Shown in pieces: positions 17,795 through 27,036 of a stretch of 64,000 nt of DNA. The stretch's first letter is position 1. The number at the start of each line of letters is the position of its first letter. Below the pieces are notes generated by a model, which made no database searches, was not told the origin of the DNA, and was given only the letters and a program-made list of their open reading frames with translations. A program made the translations under genes and the position numbers. This DNA is from Rhodococcoides kyotonense (GTDB lineage: Bacteria; Actinomycetota; Actinomycetes; Mycobacteriales; Mycobacteriaceae): positions 1-64,000 of the forward strand of contig NZ_LVHI01000021.1 in assembly GCF_001645385.1 (NCBI RefSeq), read 5' to 3'.

Positions 17795-19063
17795 TTACCA
17801 GCGGGGACTGGTGTTCTCGAAACTCGGGTCGATGCTCTTCATGTACCCGGTGTCGTCGCGGTCCCGCAGACCGCAGTCGAGATACTGCCGATGCAACGCG
17901 GCGAGTGCGTCGTCGTCGATCTCGATGCCGAGTCCCGGCCCGGTGGGAACGGCGACGGCGCCGTCGACGATCCCGAGAACCCCGGGCTTGACGACGTCCT
18001 CGGTCTTCCACGGCCAGTGCGTGTCGCATGCGTACGTCAGATTCGGCGTCGCCGCCGCCAGATGCACCATCGCGGCGAGGCTGATCCCCAGGTGGCTGTT
18101 GGAGTGCATCGACAAGCCCATGTCGAAGTTGTCGCACACGCCCGCGAGCAGACGAGAACGCTGCAGACCGCCCCAGTAGTGATGGTCGGACAGTACGACC
18201 TGCACCGAATCTCGCAGTACAGCAGGCTTGAGCTGATCGAATGCGACGACACACATGTTGGTGGCGAGAGGCATTTTCGCCTCTCGTGCCACCTCGGCCA
18301 TGCCGTCGAGCCCGGGCGTCGGGTCTTCCAGGTATTCGACGATGCCGTCGAGTTCGCCGGCCACCCTGATGGACGTGTCGACGGTCCATGCGGCATTCGG
18401 ATCGAGCCGCAGCGGCAGTTCCGGGAAGGCTTCCCGCAATGCTTTGATTCCCGCGATCTCCTCGTCGGGCGGAAACACTCCACCCTTCACCTTGATCGCT
18501 CCGAAGCCGTACTCGCCGATCATCTTTCGGGCCTGCCGAACCAGCCCGCCGGGATCGAGCGCCTCACCCCACTCGTCGGGCTCGGCACCGGGATGTGCCG
18601 CCCACTTGTAGAACAGATAGGCGCTGAACGGAACCGCGTCTCTGACCCTGCCGCCCAACAGATCCGACACCGGACGCCCGAGGATCTTGCCCTGCACGTC
18701 GAGGCAGGCGACCTCGAACGGCGAGAAGACGCGATCCGTCGTGCTCGCGGTCGTGATCATCCCGGCGACGCCGTCGCCGCCGGTGACGATCGACGACGCC
18801 AGTTGGGTATCGATGGCAGATCGAATCTCGTTGAGCGCGAACACGTCCAGGCCGGTGATTGCCTCGGCTGCCGCCTCCATCCGCGCGACGTGCGCCGTGT
18901 CCGCGTACGTCTCGCCGAGACCGACGATGCCTGCGTCCGTGTCCAACTGGATGATCGCACGCAGGGCGTACGGCTGATGGACACCGACGGTGTTGAGCAG
19001 CGGCGGATCAGCGAAGGCAACGGGCGTGATGCGCGCGCCCGTGATCCTGATCGGCGCGGCCAT
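17795..19063 (-). CDS. Glucarate dehydratase-like enolase-superfamily enzyme (actinobacterial type)
   Basis: A 422-residue MR/MLE-type dehydratase. The N-terminus RITPVAFADPPLLNTVGVHQ is the form seen in actinobacterial glucarate dehydratases. The catalytic KxK appears as AIKVKGGVFPP, the metal site begins LRLDPNAAW, and the His base lies in LSMHSNSHLG. It should dehydrate D-glucarate (or a related hexarate) to 5-dehydro-4-deoxyglucarate. Its ATG overlaps the kdgD stop by one base (TGATG). A second, more E. coli-like glucarate dehydratase lies at 23348, so the two probably differ in substrate preference. Confidence 0.85.
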   Translation of the reverse strand: MAAPIRITGARITPVAFADPPLLNTVGVHQPYALRAIIQLDTDAGIVGLGETYADTAHVARMEAAAEAITGLDVFALNEIRSAIDTQLASSIVTGGDGVAGMITTASTTDRVFSPFEVACLDVQGKILGRPVSDLLGGRVRDAVPFSAYLFYKWAAHPGAEPDEWGEALDPGGLVRQARKMIGEYGFGAIKVKGGVFPPDEEIAGIKALREAFPELPLRLDPNAAWTVDTSIRVAGELDGIVEYLEDPTPGLDGMAEVAREAKMPLATNMCVVAFDQLKPAVLRDSVQVVLSDHHYWGGLQRSRLLAGVCDNFDMGLSMHSNSHLGISLAAMVHLAAATPNLTYACDTHWPWKTEDVVKPGVLGIVDGAVAVPTGPGLGIEIDDDALAALHRQYLDCGLRDRDDTGYMKSIDPSFENTSPRW

Positions 19064-19989
19064 CAGTGCACCGCGAGCTCGTGTCCGAGAACCGCGCGGC
19101 CGTTCGCGACGATCTCGGTGAGTTCGCTCAGGTGTGCACTGCTGATGTCGACGAGCGGCGGACGGACCGGGCCGGCCTCGATGCCTTCCATCGTGACGCC
19201 CGCCTTGATGAGCGAGACCGCATAGCCGGGAACCTGGTCGCGCAGACGCACGAGGGGGTGGAAGAACTCGCGCAGCAGCGTCGCAGTCAGCTTCTCGTTG
19301 CCGCTTTCGAGCGAGCGGTAGAAGGCGAGTGCCAGCTCCGGCGCGAACGCGAACGTGGCCGAGGAGTACAGCGTGACACCGATCGCGCGGTACGCCTGCT
19401 GCGAGACCTCTGCCGTCGGCAGGCCGTTGAAGAACTGGAACTGCTTGCCCGACGGTTCCAGCGCGTCGAGCACCGCGCGGACGATGCGGCCGACCTGATC
19501 GAGATCGCCTGTGCCGTCCTTGAATCCGACGACCGTCGGCAGCTGTGCCACCGCGACTGCCGACGATTCAGTGAAGCGTGCGTTGCTGCGGTTGTACACG
19601 ATGAGCGGCAGATCGGTCGTGTCCGCGACAGCCTTGGTGTAGCCGACGAGACCGGCCTGAGGCATCGTCACGAGGTACGGCGGAAGGAGAAGGATGCCGT
19701 CCGCACCGTTCTCCTTCGCGCTGCGTGCGAACGCCTGGGCCTGCACGACGGATCCGCCCGCGCCGGCGTAGACCGGAACACGGCCGGCGACGACGTCGAC
19801 CGCGGTGCGCACGATCTTGCCGAACTCTTCGAGTCCGAGCGCATGGAATTCTCCGGTACCGCACGCGATGAACACGCCACCGGGGCCGGCGTCGACGCCC
19901 TTGGCGACGTGGGCCGCCAGCAGGTCGTAATCGACCTCGCCGGCTGCGGTGAACGGGGTGACGGGGAAGAAGAGGACTCCGTCGAGCAT
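19063..19989 (-). CDS. kdgD: 5-dehydro-4-deoxyglucarate dehydratase
   Basis: A 308-residue member of the DapA/NAL aldolase family. It decarboxylates and dehydrates 5-dehydro-4-deoxy-D-glucarate to 2,5-dioxopentanoate. The start MLDGVLFFPVTPFTAAGEVD and the ACGTGEFHALGLEEF loop are characteristic of KdgD. The Schiff-base lysine is in VGFKDGTGDLDQV, and the catalytic Tyr in LIVYNRSNARF. It lies between the dioxovalerate dehydrogenase and glucarate dehydratase genes in the catabolic order of one operon. Confidence 0.93.
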   Translation of the reverse strand: MLDGVLFFPVTPFTAAGEVDYDLLAAHVAKGVDAGPGGVFIACGTGEFHALGLEEFGKIVRTAVDVVAGRVPVYAGAGGSVVQAQAFARSAKENGADGILLLPPYLVTMPQAGLVGYTKAVADTTDLPLIVYNRSNARFTESSAVAVAQLPTVVGFKDGTGDLDQVGRIVRAVLDALEPSGKQFQFFNGLPTAEVSQQAYRAIGVTLYSSATFAFAPELALAFYRSLESGNEKLTATLLREFFHPLVRLRDQVPGYAVSLIKAGVTMEGIEAGPVRPPLVDISSAHLSELTEIVANGRAVLGHELAVH

Positions 19990-20046
19990 GGTCTTGTCTC
20001 CTGTGATCGTGGGCAGTCGTATGGGCAGTCGTGTGTGGAGGGGGGA

Positions 20047-21645
20047 TCAGTCTTGGGTGAGGGCGCCGTCGACGCGTCGCCAGATCCCGTCGGGGTTGCC
20101 GTCGGCAATTGCACTGGGAAGCAACGACTTCGGGACGTCCTGGTAGGCGACCGGACGCAGGAAGCGTTCGATGGCGAGAGAACCGACCGACGTGGTGCGC
20201 GAATCGGAGGTGGCGGGGAAGGGCCCGCCGTGAACCATCGCGTGACCGACCTCGACGCCGGTGGGCCAGCCGTCGAACAGGATCCGTCCGGCCTTCAGCT
20301 CGAGAGTCGACAGCAGCTTGCCTGCCTCCGCGTGATCCGCGTCGTCGCCGTGGATCGTGGCGGTGAGCTGACCCTCGAGGCGGACGGCCACGTCACGAAC
20401 CTGCTGGGCGTCGCGGCAGCGCACGATCAAGCTGGAGGCGCCGAAGACTTCCTGCTGCTCGACTTCGGACGTGACGAACGTGTCTGCGTCGGTGGTGAAC
20501 AGCGCTGCGCGGCAGGCGTTCGGCGCGTCGGTTTCGGTGCCGCGAGCCAGCTCCGTCGCGGACTTCCCGAGTTCTTCGACGCCGCTCGCGTACGAGGCAG
20601 CGATGTTGGGGGTCAGCATCGTCGTCGGAGCAGCCTCGGACACGGCAGCCCGAGCGGCCTCGACGAACGTGTCCAAACCGGGGCCGTCGACGGCGATGAC
20701 GAGTCCGGGGTTCGTGCAGAACTGGCCCGACCCCATCGTGAGAGACCCGACGAACGCGCGTCCCAGGTCGGCGCCACGGGAGTCGAGCGCTGCACTCAGA
20801 ACGAAGACGGGATTGATCGAGCTCATCTCGGCGTACACCGGAATCGGTTCACGACGGCCTGCGGCGGCAGCCACGAGAGCCGTTCCACCCGAACGTGATC
20901 CGGTGAATCCGACGGCCTTGACTCGCGGATCGGTCACGAGCGCGGTCCCGAGCGTGCGGCCCGATCCGTACAGCAGCGAGAAGGTGCCTGCGGGCATTCC
21001 GGTCGACGCGACGGCGTCGGAGACTGCACGACCGACGAGCTCGGAAGTTCCGGGGTGGGCGTCGTGAGCCTTGACGATGACAGGGCATCCGGCGGCGAGA
21101 GCCGACGCCGTGTCGCCGCCCGCGACCGAGAACGCGAGGGGGAAGTTGCTGGCACCGAAGACGACGACGGGGCCGAGCGGAACCTTCCGCTGACGAATGT
21201 CGGCGCGGGGGAGCGGGGTGCGGTCCGGGATGGCCGGGTCGATGCGCGCACCGTTCCAGCTGCCCTCACGCAGGACCGATGCGAAGAGCCGAAGCTGGCC
21301 CGTCGTCCGTGCGACTTCACCGGTGATACGGGCTTTGGGCAGTCCGGACTCGGCGACCGCGCGGTCGATCAGCGTCTCGCCCAGCGCGGCGATGTTGTCG
21401 GCGATGGTGTCGAGGAACTGTGCACGCGACTGCGACGACGTGGAGCGGTAGGCGTCGAACGCTGCTGCTGCCGCGGACGTCGCCTGCTCGACCTGGCCGA
21501 GGTCACCGTGCTTGTAGGAGGGTTCGAGATTCTCGCCGGTGCTCGGGTCGATCCCGTGGACTGCGGTGCCGGTGCCCTGCACGGACTCGCCGGCGATGAT
21601 CGACGCGCCGACCAATTCGGTGGACTGCGTGAGCGATGCTGTCAT
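20047..21645 (-). CDS. 2,5-dioxovalerate (alpha-ketoglutarate semialdehyde) dehydrogenase
   Basis: This aldehyde dehydrogenase of 532 residues oxidises 2,5-dioxopentanoate to 2-oxoglutarate, the last step of hexarate catabolism. The ATG at 21645 has AAAAGGAG upstream; the in-frame extension to 21741 is not needed. NAD(P)-site motifs are VFGASNFPLAFSVAGGDTAS and GFTGSRSGGTAL. The catalytic Cys is in SGQFCTNPGLV. The protein has the extra length and the SxPxPVYAEMSSINPVFVL-type segment of the KGSADH group. It is first in the operon with kdgD, glucarate dehydratase and LysR. Confidence 0.93.
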   Translation of the reverse strand: MTASLTQSTELVGASIIAGESVQGTGTAVHGIDPSTGENLEPSYKHGDLGQVEQATSAAAAAFDAYRSTSSQSRAQFLDTIADNIAALGETLIDRAVAESGLPKARITGEVARTTGQLRLFASVLREGSWNGARIDPAIPDRTPLPRADIRQRKVPLGPVVVFGASNFPLAFSVAGGDTASALAAGCPVIVKAHDAHPGTSELVGRAVSDAVASTGMPAGTFSLLYGSGRTLGTALVTDPRVKAVGFTGSRSGGTALVAAAAGRREPIPVYAEMSSINPVFVLSAALDSRGADLGRAFVGSLTMGSGQFCTNPGLVIAVDGPGLDTFVEAARAAVSEAAPTTMLTPNIAASYASGVEELGKSATELARGTETDAPNACRAALFTTDADTFVTSEVEQQEVFGASSLIVRCRDAQQVRDVAVRLEGQLTATIHGDDADHAEAGKLLSTLELKAGRILFDGWPTGVEVGHAMVHGGPFPATSDSRTTSVGSLAIERFLRPVAYQDVPKSLLPSAIADGNPDGIWRRVDGALTQD

Positions 21646-22019
21646 GCGGACTCCTTTTCGTGTACATGGCCGAGCTGTGTAGATCGCCAAGCGTGTGTGA
21701 GGCAGCGGATCGGTCCGGCCGTGGCGCGTGACCTGCCTCATAGATGACGACGTTATGCCTGTGATCGATACGTGTCCAAGTCAAAAGATGGTGCTGTCGA
21801 TGCTCGTCTGGTATCGATCCACGTCCCGCGCCCCGGGTTGTATCGATGCAGATCGTGAATCAGTTCATGCCTAGTTGGTCTTGGACATGAATCGTCGGCG
21901 GTGCTTAAGGTCATGTGAGCCGAGTCACCGGTCACACGGTGCTGCGCCCGCATCACACGTGGTCCTACAGGTCTGTGCGCGAACACAGACCGGACCCGAT
22001 CTACAGAAAGGAGTGGCCG
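21646..22019. promoter_or_regulatory. Divergent control region of the hexarate island
   Basis: This 374-bp gap lies between the dioxovalerate dehydrogenase operon and the permease operon. It contains three copies of GTATCGAT (21764-21771 inverted as ATCGATAC, 21811-21818, 21840-21847). It also has an inverted pair TGAGGCAG (21696-21703) / CTGCCTCA (21733-21740). The sequence GCGTGTGAGGCAG (21691-21703) recurs upstream of the talarate dehydratase at 25716-25728. These are candidate operators for the island's regulator. Promoter boxes were not assigned. Confidence 0.5.
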
Positions 22020-23351
22020 TTGTCGATCACTCTTCCGCCGACTCCTGCCGTGGACTCCGCAGTGGCGAAGATCTTCCGCCGCGTGGTTCCGCTGTTCATC
22101 ATCATGTTGATCTGCAACCAGCTCAACAGGTCCAACATCGGCTACGCACGCGAGCATCTCGAGGCCGACGTCGGAATCAGCGCTGCCGCATACGGATTCG
22201 GTGCAGGCGTCTTCTTCATCGCCTACGCGCTCTTCGAACTGCCCAGCAACGTGATGATGGAGAAGTTCGGCGCCAAGATCTGGTTGACGCGCATCATGGT
22301 CAGCTGGGGAACCATCTCGTTCCTGATGGCCTTCGTCAACGGCCCGACGATGTTCTACATCCTCCGATTCCTCCTCGGAGCTGCCGAAGCGGGCTTCTTC
22401 CCGGCGATCATCTTCTACTTCGCGAAATGGCTGCCGAACACCCACCGCGGACGTGCGACCGCGTTGTTCGTCGCCGGCTCGTCGATCGCCGCGGCGATCT
22501 CGGGCCCGTTGTCCGGCCCGCTTCTGTCGCTCGACGGCCTGTTCGGCCACCGCGGTTGGCAGTACCTGTTCGGCATCGAAGGTCTGCTGTCCGTCGTCGT
22601 CGGAATCATCGCGTACTTCCTCATCGACTCCCACGTCAAGGACGCCACCTGGCTGACCGACGAGGAAAAGCGCGACCTGAACGCGACGATCGCCGCCGAG
22701 GAGGCCGCGAAGTCCGAGACCTCCGGTATGGGAGACGGTCGTTCACGCTGGAAGATGCTGCTCGACCCGAAGCTCATGCTCTTCATCTGGATCTACTTCG
22801 CGATCCAGCTGTCGATCTACGCCAACACGTTCTGGCTCCCGTCGATCATCAGGCGCATCGACGGAACGAACGACATCACCGTCGGACTGCTGTCGTCCCT
22901 GCCGTGGATCTGCGCAGTGTTCGCGATGTACTACATGTCCAAGATCGGTGACCGGACCGGCAACCGTCGCCCGCTGCTGATCGTCGCGCTGCTCACTGCG
23001 GCCGTCGGAACGCTGCTCGCCGCCGTCGCGACACCGTGGATCGCACTGATCTTCCTGTGCATCGCCGCGATGGGCTTCAAGAGCGCAAGCCCGTTGTTCT
23101 GGTCGATCCCGCAGTCGACACTGCACCCGATGGTGCTGGCCGCGGCCATCGCCGTCATCAACTCCGTCGGCAACCTCGGTGGATTCGTCGCACCGTTCAG
23201 CTTCGGCCTCATCCAGGACGCCACCGGGTCCGTGACCTGGGGCCTGTACGCCCTGGCGGCGTGCTCGGCGCTCGCAGCACTGTCGGTGCTGTTCATCAAG
23301 AAGTCCAGCAAGGATACTGTTCCGAACGCTACCGAGAAGGTTCGATCATGA
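22020..23351 (+). CDS. MFS transporter, anion:cation symporter family (hexarate permease, GudP-like)
   Basis: A 443-residue 12-TM major facilitator of the ACS family. The first loop [20 protein letters not shown] and the motif [21 protein letters not shown] are typical of GudP/ExuT/phthalate-type symporters. The TTG at 22020 behind AGAAAGGAG gives the normal N-terminus; the upstream in-frame extension to 21915 has no family character. Its stop overlaps the next start as ATGA. Transport of glucarate, galactarate or talarate is inferred from the operon. Confidence 0.88.
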   Translation: MSITLPPTPAVDSAVAKIFRRVVPLFIIMLICNQLNRSNIGYAREHLEADVGISAAAYGFGAGVFFIAYALFELPSNVMMEKFGAKIWLTRIMVSWGTISFLMAFVNGPTMFYILRFLLGAAEAGFFPAIIFYFAKWLPNTHRGRATALFVAGSSIAAAISGPLSGPLLSLDGLFGHRGWQYLFGIEGLLSVVVGIIAYFLIDSHVKDATWLTDEEKRDLNATIAAEEAAKSETSGMGDGRSRWKMLLDPKLMLFIWIYFAIQLSIYANTFWLPSIIRRIDGTNDITVGLLSSLPWICAVFAMYYMSKIGDRTGNRRPLLIVALLTAAVGTLLAAVATPWIALIFLCIAAMGFKSASPLFWSIPQSTLHPMVLAAAIAVINSVGNLGGFVAPFSFGLIQDATGSVTWGLYALAACSALAALSVLFIKKSSKDTVPNATEKVRS

Positions 23352-24694
23352 ACGCACGTACCACCACTCCCGTCGTCGCCGAGATGCGCGTCGTGCCGAT
23401 CGCAGGACACGACGACATGCTGCTCAACCTCAGTGGCGCGCACGCGCCGTACTTCACGCGAAACCTGGTGATTCTCACCGATTCCGACGGCCGCGTCGGC
23501 GTCGGGGAAGTTCCCGGTGGCGAGCCGATCAGGCGATGCCTCGAAGACGCGCGATCCCTCGTCGAGGGTGCGTCGATCGGCACGTACAACGCGGTGCTCC
23601 GATCGATGCGCACGGCGTTCTCGGACAGAGATTCCGGTGGTCGTGGAGCGCAGACATTCGATCTACGCATCGCCGTGCACGCGGAGACCGCCGTCGAGTC
23701 GGCCTTGTTGGACCTGCTCGGCCAGCACCTGGGCGTCAGTGTCGCCGCCCTGCTCGGCGAGGGCCAGCAGCGTGAGAAGGTGCAGGCGCTCGGCTACCTG
23801 TTCTTCGTGGGCGACGCCGCCAAAACCGACCTCGCGTACCGCACCGCCGCGGACGAGGGCGCAGGCGCCGACGACTGGGAACGCATCCGGCACGAGGAAG
23901 CGCTGACTCCCGACGCCGTCGTGCGGCTGGCCGAAGCGGCACAAGAGCGGTACGGCTTCCAGGATTTCAAGCTCAAGGGCGGCGTATTGCCTGCCGCCGA
24001 GGAGGCCGCAGCCGTCACCGCACTCGCGCGGCGATTCCCCGACGCACGAATCACGTTGGACCCCAACGGGGGCTGGCTACTGAAGGAAGCGATCGAGACC
24101 TGCCGCGGACTGCGCGACGTACTCGCGTACGCCGAGGATCCCGTCGGGCCCGAAGGCGGCTTCTCCGGTCGCGAAGTCATGGCCGAGTTCAAGCGCGCGA
24201 CCGGCCTCCCGACCGCGACCAACATGATCGCCACCGATTGGCGCGAGATGGGCCACACCATCCGATCGGGTGCCGTCGACATCCCGCTCGCCGACCCGCA
24301 CTTCTGGACGATGAACGGTTCGGTGCGCGTCGCGCAACTGTGCGACGCATGGGGACTGACGTGGGGATCGCACTCCAACAACCACTTCGACGTGTCCCTC
24401 GCGATGTTCACGCATGTGGCCGCTGCCGCACCCGGCGACATCACGGCCATCGACACGCACTGGATCTGGCAGGACGGACAGCGCGTCACCAAGGATCCGT
24501 ACCGCATCGAGGGCGGCTACCTGACGGTGCCCGACAAGCCGGGCCTCGGCGTCGAACTCGATTGGGACAGAGTCGACGCGGCACACGAGCTGTATCAGCG
24601 CGAAGGCCTCGGCGCTCGCGACGACTCGATCGGCATGCAGTACCTGATCGACGGGTGGGCATTCGACAGCAAGCGGCCCGCCCTCGTTCGGTGA
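23348..24694 (+). CDS. gudD: Glucarate dehydratase
   Basis: This 448-residue enolase-superfamily enzyme closely follows the classical GudD pattern. The N-terminus [20 protein letters not shown] is followed by [12 protein letters not shown] and [18 protein letters not shown]. The catalytic lysine motif is [10 protein letters not shown], the metal/substrate site LDPNGGW, and the catalytic His is in [15 protein letters not shown]. It converts D-glucarate (and often L-idarate) to 5-dehydro-4-deoxy-D-glucarate. It is coupled to the permease by ATGA and followed by a 2-hydroxyacid dehydrogenase. Confidence 0.95.
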   Translation: MNARTTTPVVAEMRVVPIAGHDDMLLNLSGAHAPYFTRNLVILTDSDGRVGVGEVPGGEPIRRCLEDARSLVEGASIGTYNAVLRSMRTAFSDRDSGGRGAQTFDLRIAVHAETAVESALLDLLGQHLGVSVAALLGEGQQREKVQALGYLFFVGDAAKTDLAYRTAADEGAGADDWERIRHEEALTPDAVVRLAEAAQERYGFQDFKLKGGVLPAAEEAAAVTALARRFPDARITLDPNGGWLLKEAIETCRGLRDVLAYAEDPVGPEGGFSGREVMAEFKRATGLPTATNMIATDWREMGHTIRSGAVDIPLADPHFWTMNGSVRVAQLCDAWGLTWGSHSNNHFDVSLAMFTHVAAAAPGDITAIDTHWIWQDGQRVTKDPYRIEGGYLTVPDKPGLGVELDWDRVDAAHELYQREGLGARDDSIGMQYLIDGWAFDSKRPALVR

Positions 24695-24704
24695 CGGTGG
24701 ACCG

Positions 24705-25667
24705 ATGAAGATCGTCGTCGGAGATCGAAACGTTCTGCCGCACAGGGAGCAGTTGTCGATGGGGCTCCCGGACGACGTCGAGGTCGTCTGGGTCGTCCCG
24801 TTCGACGAGGCCACCGCCATCGAAGAGCTCGGTGACGCGGACGTGTACGTGGGCGGTCGGTTCAGTGCGGCGATGGGCGCTGCGGCACCGCGCCTTCGCA
24901 TGATTCATGTTGCCGGCGCGGGCACCGACAATGTCGACCGTTCCGGTCTCGGTCCGGATGTTCTCGTCTGCAACACCTTTCACCACGAGCAGTCGATCGC
25001 CGAGTACGTCGTCGCCGCGACCGTCATGATGCGTCGTGACTTCCTGGTACAGGATCGTGCATTGCGCGACGGGCGTTTCCGAACATCGGTCTACGATCCG
25101 TCGATTCCGCAGCCGATGTCGTTGAGCGGAGCCCGAATCGGATTCGTCGGATTCGGGCACATCGGTCAACGGACGTGGAGGCTGTTCGAGGCCTACGGCT
25201 GCGTCGGCGCCGCGGTCACCGGAAGCGGACGAGACACCGGCGCGTCGTTGGAATGGCATTCGGACACAAATGATCTCGTGAACTTGATGCAGTGGTCCGA
25301 CGTCGTCGTCGTGTCCGCACCGTTGACCGACGACACGCGCGGCATGATCGGGGCTTCCGAGTTGGCGTCCCTGGGGGCCGACGGCGTATTGGTGAACGTC
25401 GGGCGCGGCCCGCTGGTGCAGGAGCAGGCGCTGTTCGACGCGTTGTCGGACAGGGTGATTGCGGCCGCTGCCATCGACGTCTGGTACCGGTACCCAGGGC
25501 CCGACGGTGTCGGAAAGCCGAGCGCACTGCCGTTCGAAGAGCTGCCGAACATCTTGATGACCCCGCACTCGTCCGGCGTCACCCATCACACCTTCGTCGG
25601 GCGGGTTGCGGACATCGCCGCGAACATCACCAGGCTTCACCAACGGGAGATGCAGTGCAGGTATTGA
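24705..25667 (+). CDS. D-2-hydroxyacid dehydrogenase family protein
   Basis: A 320-residue member of the D-isomer-specific 2-hydroxyacid dehydrogenase family. The NAD motif is GARIGFVGFGHIGQRTWRLF. The active-site Arg is in VLVNVGRGPLVQEQALF, and the His in ILMTPHSSGVTHH. The position of the usual Glu (AAIDVWYRYPGPDG) differs from the canonical N/EPL form, so the catalytic triad may be altered. It starts 10 bp behind gudD in the permease operon. A role in hexarate metabolism, such as reducing a 2-oxo intermediate, is inferred from context. Confidence 0.85.
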   Translation: MKIVVGDRNVLPHREQLSMGLPDDVEVVWVVPFDEATAIEELGDADVYVGGRFSAAMGAAAPRLRMIHVAGAGTDNVDRSGLGPDVLVCNTFHHEQSIAEYVVAATVMMRRDFLVQDRALRDGRFRTSVYDPSIPQPMSLSGARIGFVGFGHIGQRTWRLFEAYGCVGAAVTGSGRDTGASLEWHSDTNDLVNLMQWSDVVVVSAPLTDDTRGMIGASELASLGADGVLVNVGRGPLVQEQALFDALSDRVIAAAAIDVWYRYPGPDGVGKPSALPFEELPNILMTPHSSGVTHHTFVGRVADIAANITRLHQREMQCRY

Positions 25668-25760
25668 ATGAATGCATGCACAAATAGTGTTGGACCGGAA
25701 TCGATCTGGGTCATAGCGTGTGAGGCAGACCACGACCACCGTTCAAGGGAGTTCGCCGCA

Positions 25761-26966
25761 GTGTCCACATCTTTCACGACGAAGCCGACGAGCGGACTCA
25801 CCGCTCCCGATGCCGCGATCAAGGCCCTCGCGGCAGGCGATGCGACGATCGACCGCATCGCCCACGTGAAGCTGTCGTCCATCACGCTGCCGCTCGAGAA
25901 TGCGATCAGCGACGCCAAGGTGCTCACCGGCCGTCAGAAGCCCATGACCGAGGTAGCGTTCCTGTTCGCCGAGATCACGACCGAACAGGGACACGAGGGT
26001 ATCGGTTTCAGTTATTCCAAGAGGGCAGGCGGCCCAGCCCAATTCGCCCATGCGCAGGAGATCGCTCCCGTTCTGATCGGTGAGGATCCCAGCGACATCG
26101 GCAAGATCTGGACCAAGCTGCAGTGGGCGGGTGCGTCCGTCGGCCGTAGTGGCGTTGCGACGCAGGCCATTGCGGCGATCGACATCGCATTGTGGGATCT
26201 GAAGGCCAAGCGTGCACAGTTGCCGCTGGCGAAGCTCATCGGTGCGACGCGCGACTCGGTGCAGACCTACAACACGTCCGGCGGGTTTCTGCACACGCCG
26301 ATCGAAGAGGTGCTCGACAACGCCACCGCATCGTTGGCGGCGGGTATCGGTGGCATCAAACTCAAGGTCGGACAGCCCGATTGGCGTACGGACATCGCGC
26401 GTGTCACGGCGGTGCGCGAGCATCTCGGCGACGACGTCCCGCTGATGGTCGACGCCAACCAGCAGTGGGACCGCCCGACGGCAAACCGTATGTGCCGCAT
26501 CCTCGAACAGTTCGACCTGGTCTGGATCGAGGAGCCCCTCGACGCGTACGACGCCGAGGGCCATGCGCAGCTCGCGCGGAACTTCGACACGTCCATCGCC
26601 ACCGGTGAGATGCTCGCCAGCGTCGGCGAGCACGTCCGCCTCATCGAGGCAGGTTCCGTCGACATCATCCAGCCCGACGCCCCGCGCATCGGCGGCATCA
26701 CGCAGTTCCTGAAACTGGCCGGCCTGGCCGAGCATCACAACCTGCAACTCGCGCCGCACTTCGCGATGGAAGTTCATCTGCACCTCGCGGCCGTGTACCC
26801 GCTGCAGACGTGGGTCGAGCACTTCGACTGGCTGGATCCACTGTTCGAGGAGCACCTCGAAACCCGTGACGGCAGAATGCATCTCTCGGAGAGGCCGGGT
26901 CTGGGCTTTACGCTGAGCGAGCAGGCCAAGGCGTGGACCGTCGGGACTGCGGAGTTCCGCCGCTGA
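25761..26966 (+). CDS. L-talarate/galactarate dehydratase (enolase superfamily)
   Basis: A 401-residue MR-type dehydratase. Close signature segments of the TalrD/GalrD group are ISDAKVLTGRQKPMTEVAFL, GFSYSKRAGGPAQFAHA, WAGASVGRSG and YNTSGGFLHTP. The catalytic Lys pair is in GGIKLKVGQPDW, the metal ligands follow MVDANQQWDRPTA, and the His base lies in LAPHFAMEVHLHL. It should yield 5-dehydro-4-deoxyglucarate from galactarate or L-talarate, the KdgD substrate. The GTG at 25761 has AGGGAG upstream and is preferred to the frame opening at 25668. The GCGTGTGAGGCAG element upstream suggests the same regulator as the main divergent promoter. Confidence 0.9.
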   Translation: MSTSFTTKPTSGLTAPDAAIKALAAGDATIDRIAHVKLSSITLPLENAISDAKVLTGRQKPMTEVAFLFAEITTEQGHEGIGFSYSKRAGGPAQFAHAQEIAPVLIGEDPSDIGKIWTKLQWAGASVGRSGVATQAIAAIDIALWDLKAKRAQLPLAKLIGATRDSVQTYNTSGGFLHTPIEEVLDNATASLAAGIGGIKLKVGQPDWRTDIARVTAVREHLGDDVPLMVDANQQWDRPTANRMCRILEQFDLVWIEEPLDAYDAEGHAQLARNFDTSIATGEMLASVGEHVRLIEAGSVDIIQPDAPRIGGITQFLKLAGLAEHHNLQLAPHFAMEVHLHLAAVYPLQTWVEHFDWLDPLFEEHLETRDGRMHLSERPGLGFTLSEQAKAWTVGTAEFRR

Positions 26967-26994
26967 CGCCACTCACGGGCGGCGGTTACCACCA

Positions 26995-27036
26995 CGTGAG
27001 TGGGAATGTATAGAGGGCTATGTATTCGCACTCACG
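26995..27036. terminator. Family C palindrome at a convergent gene end
   Basis: CGTGAGTGGGAATGTATAG (from 26995) pairs imperfectly with CTATGTATTCGCACTCACG (to 27036). The right arm contains the stop codon of the mannitol dehydrogenase gene (27032-27034). It belongs to the same family as the palindromes at 6507, 38797 and 44100. Confidence 0.65.

Noticed and set aside
19066-20898. A 610-codon plus-strand frame across kdgD and the dioxovalerate dehydrogenase gene
   Set aside because: It is antisense to two enzymes with complete catalytic motifs. The translation is Arg/Asp/Gly-rich filler without recognisable segments.
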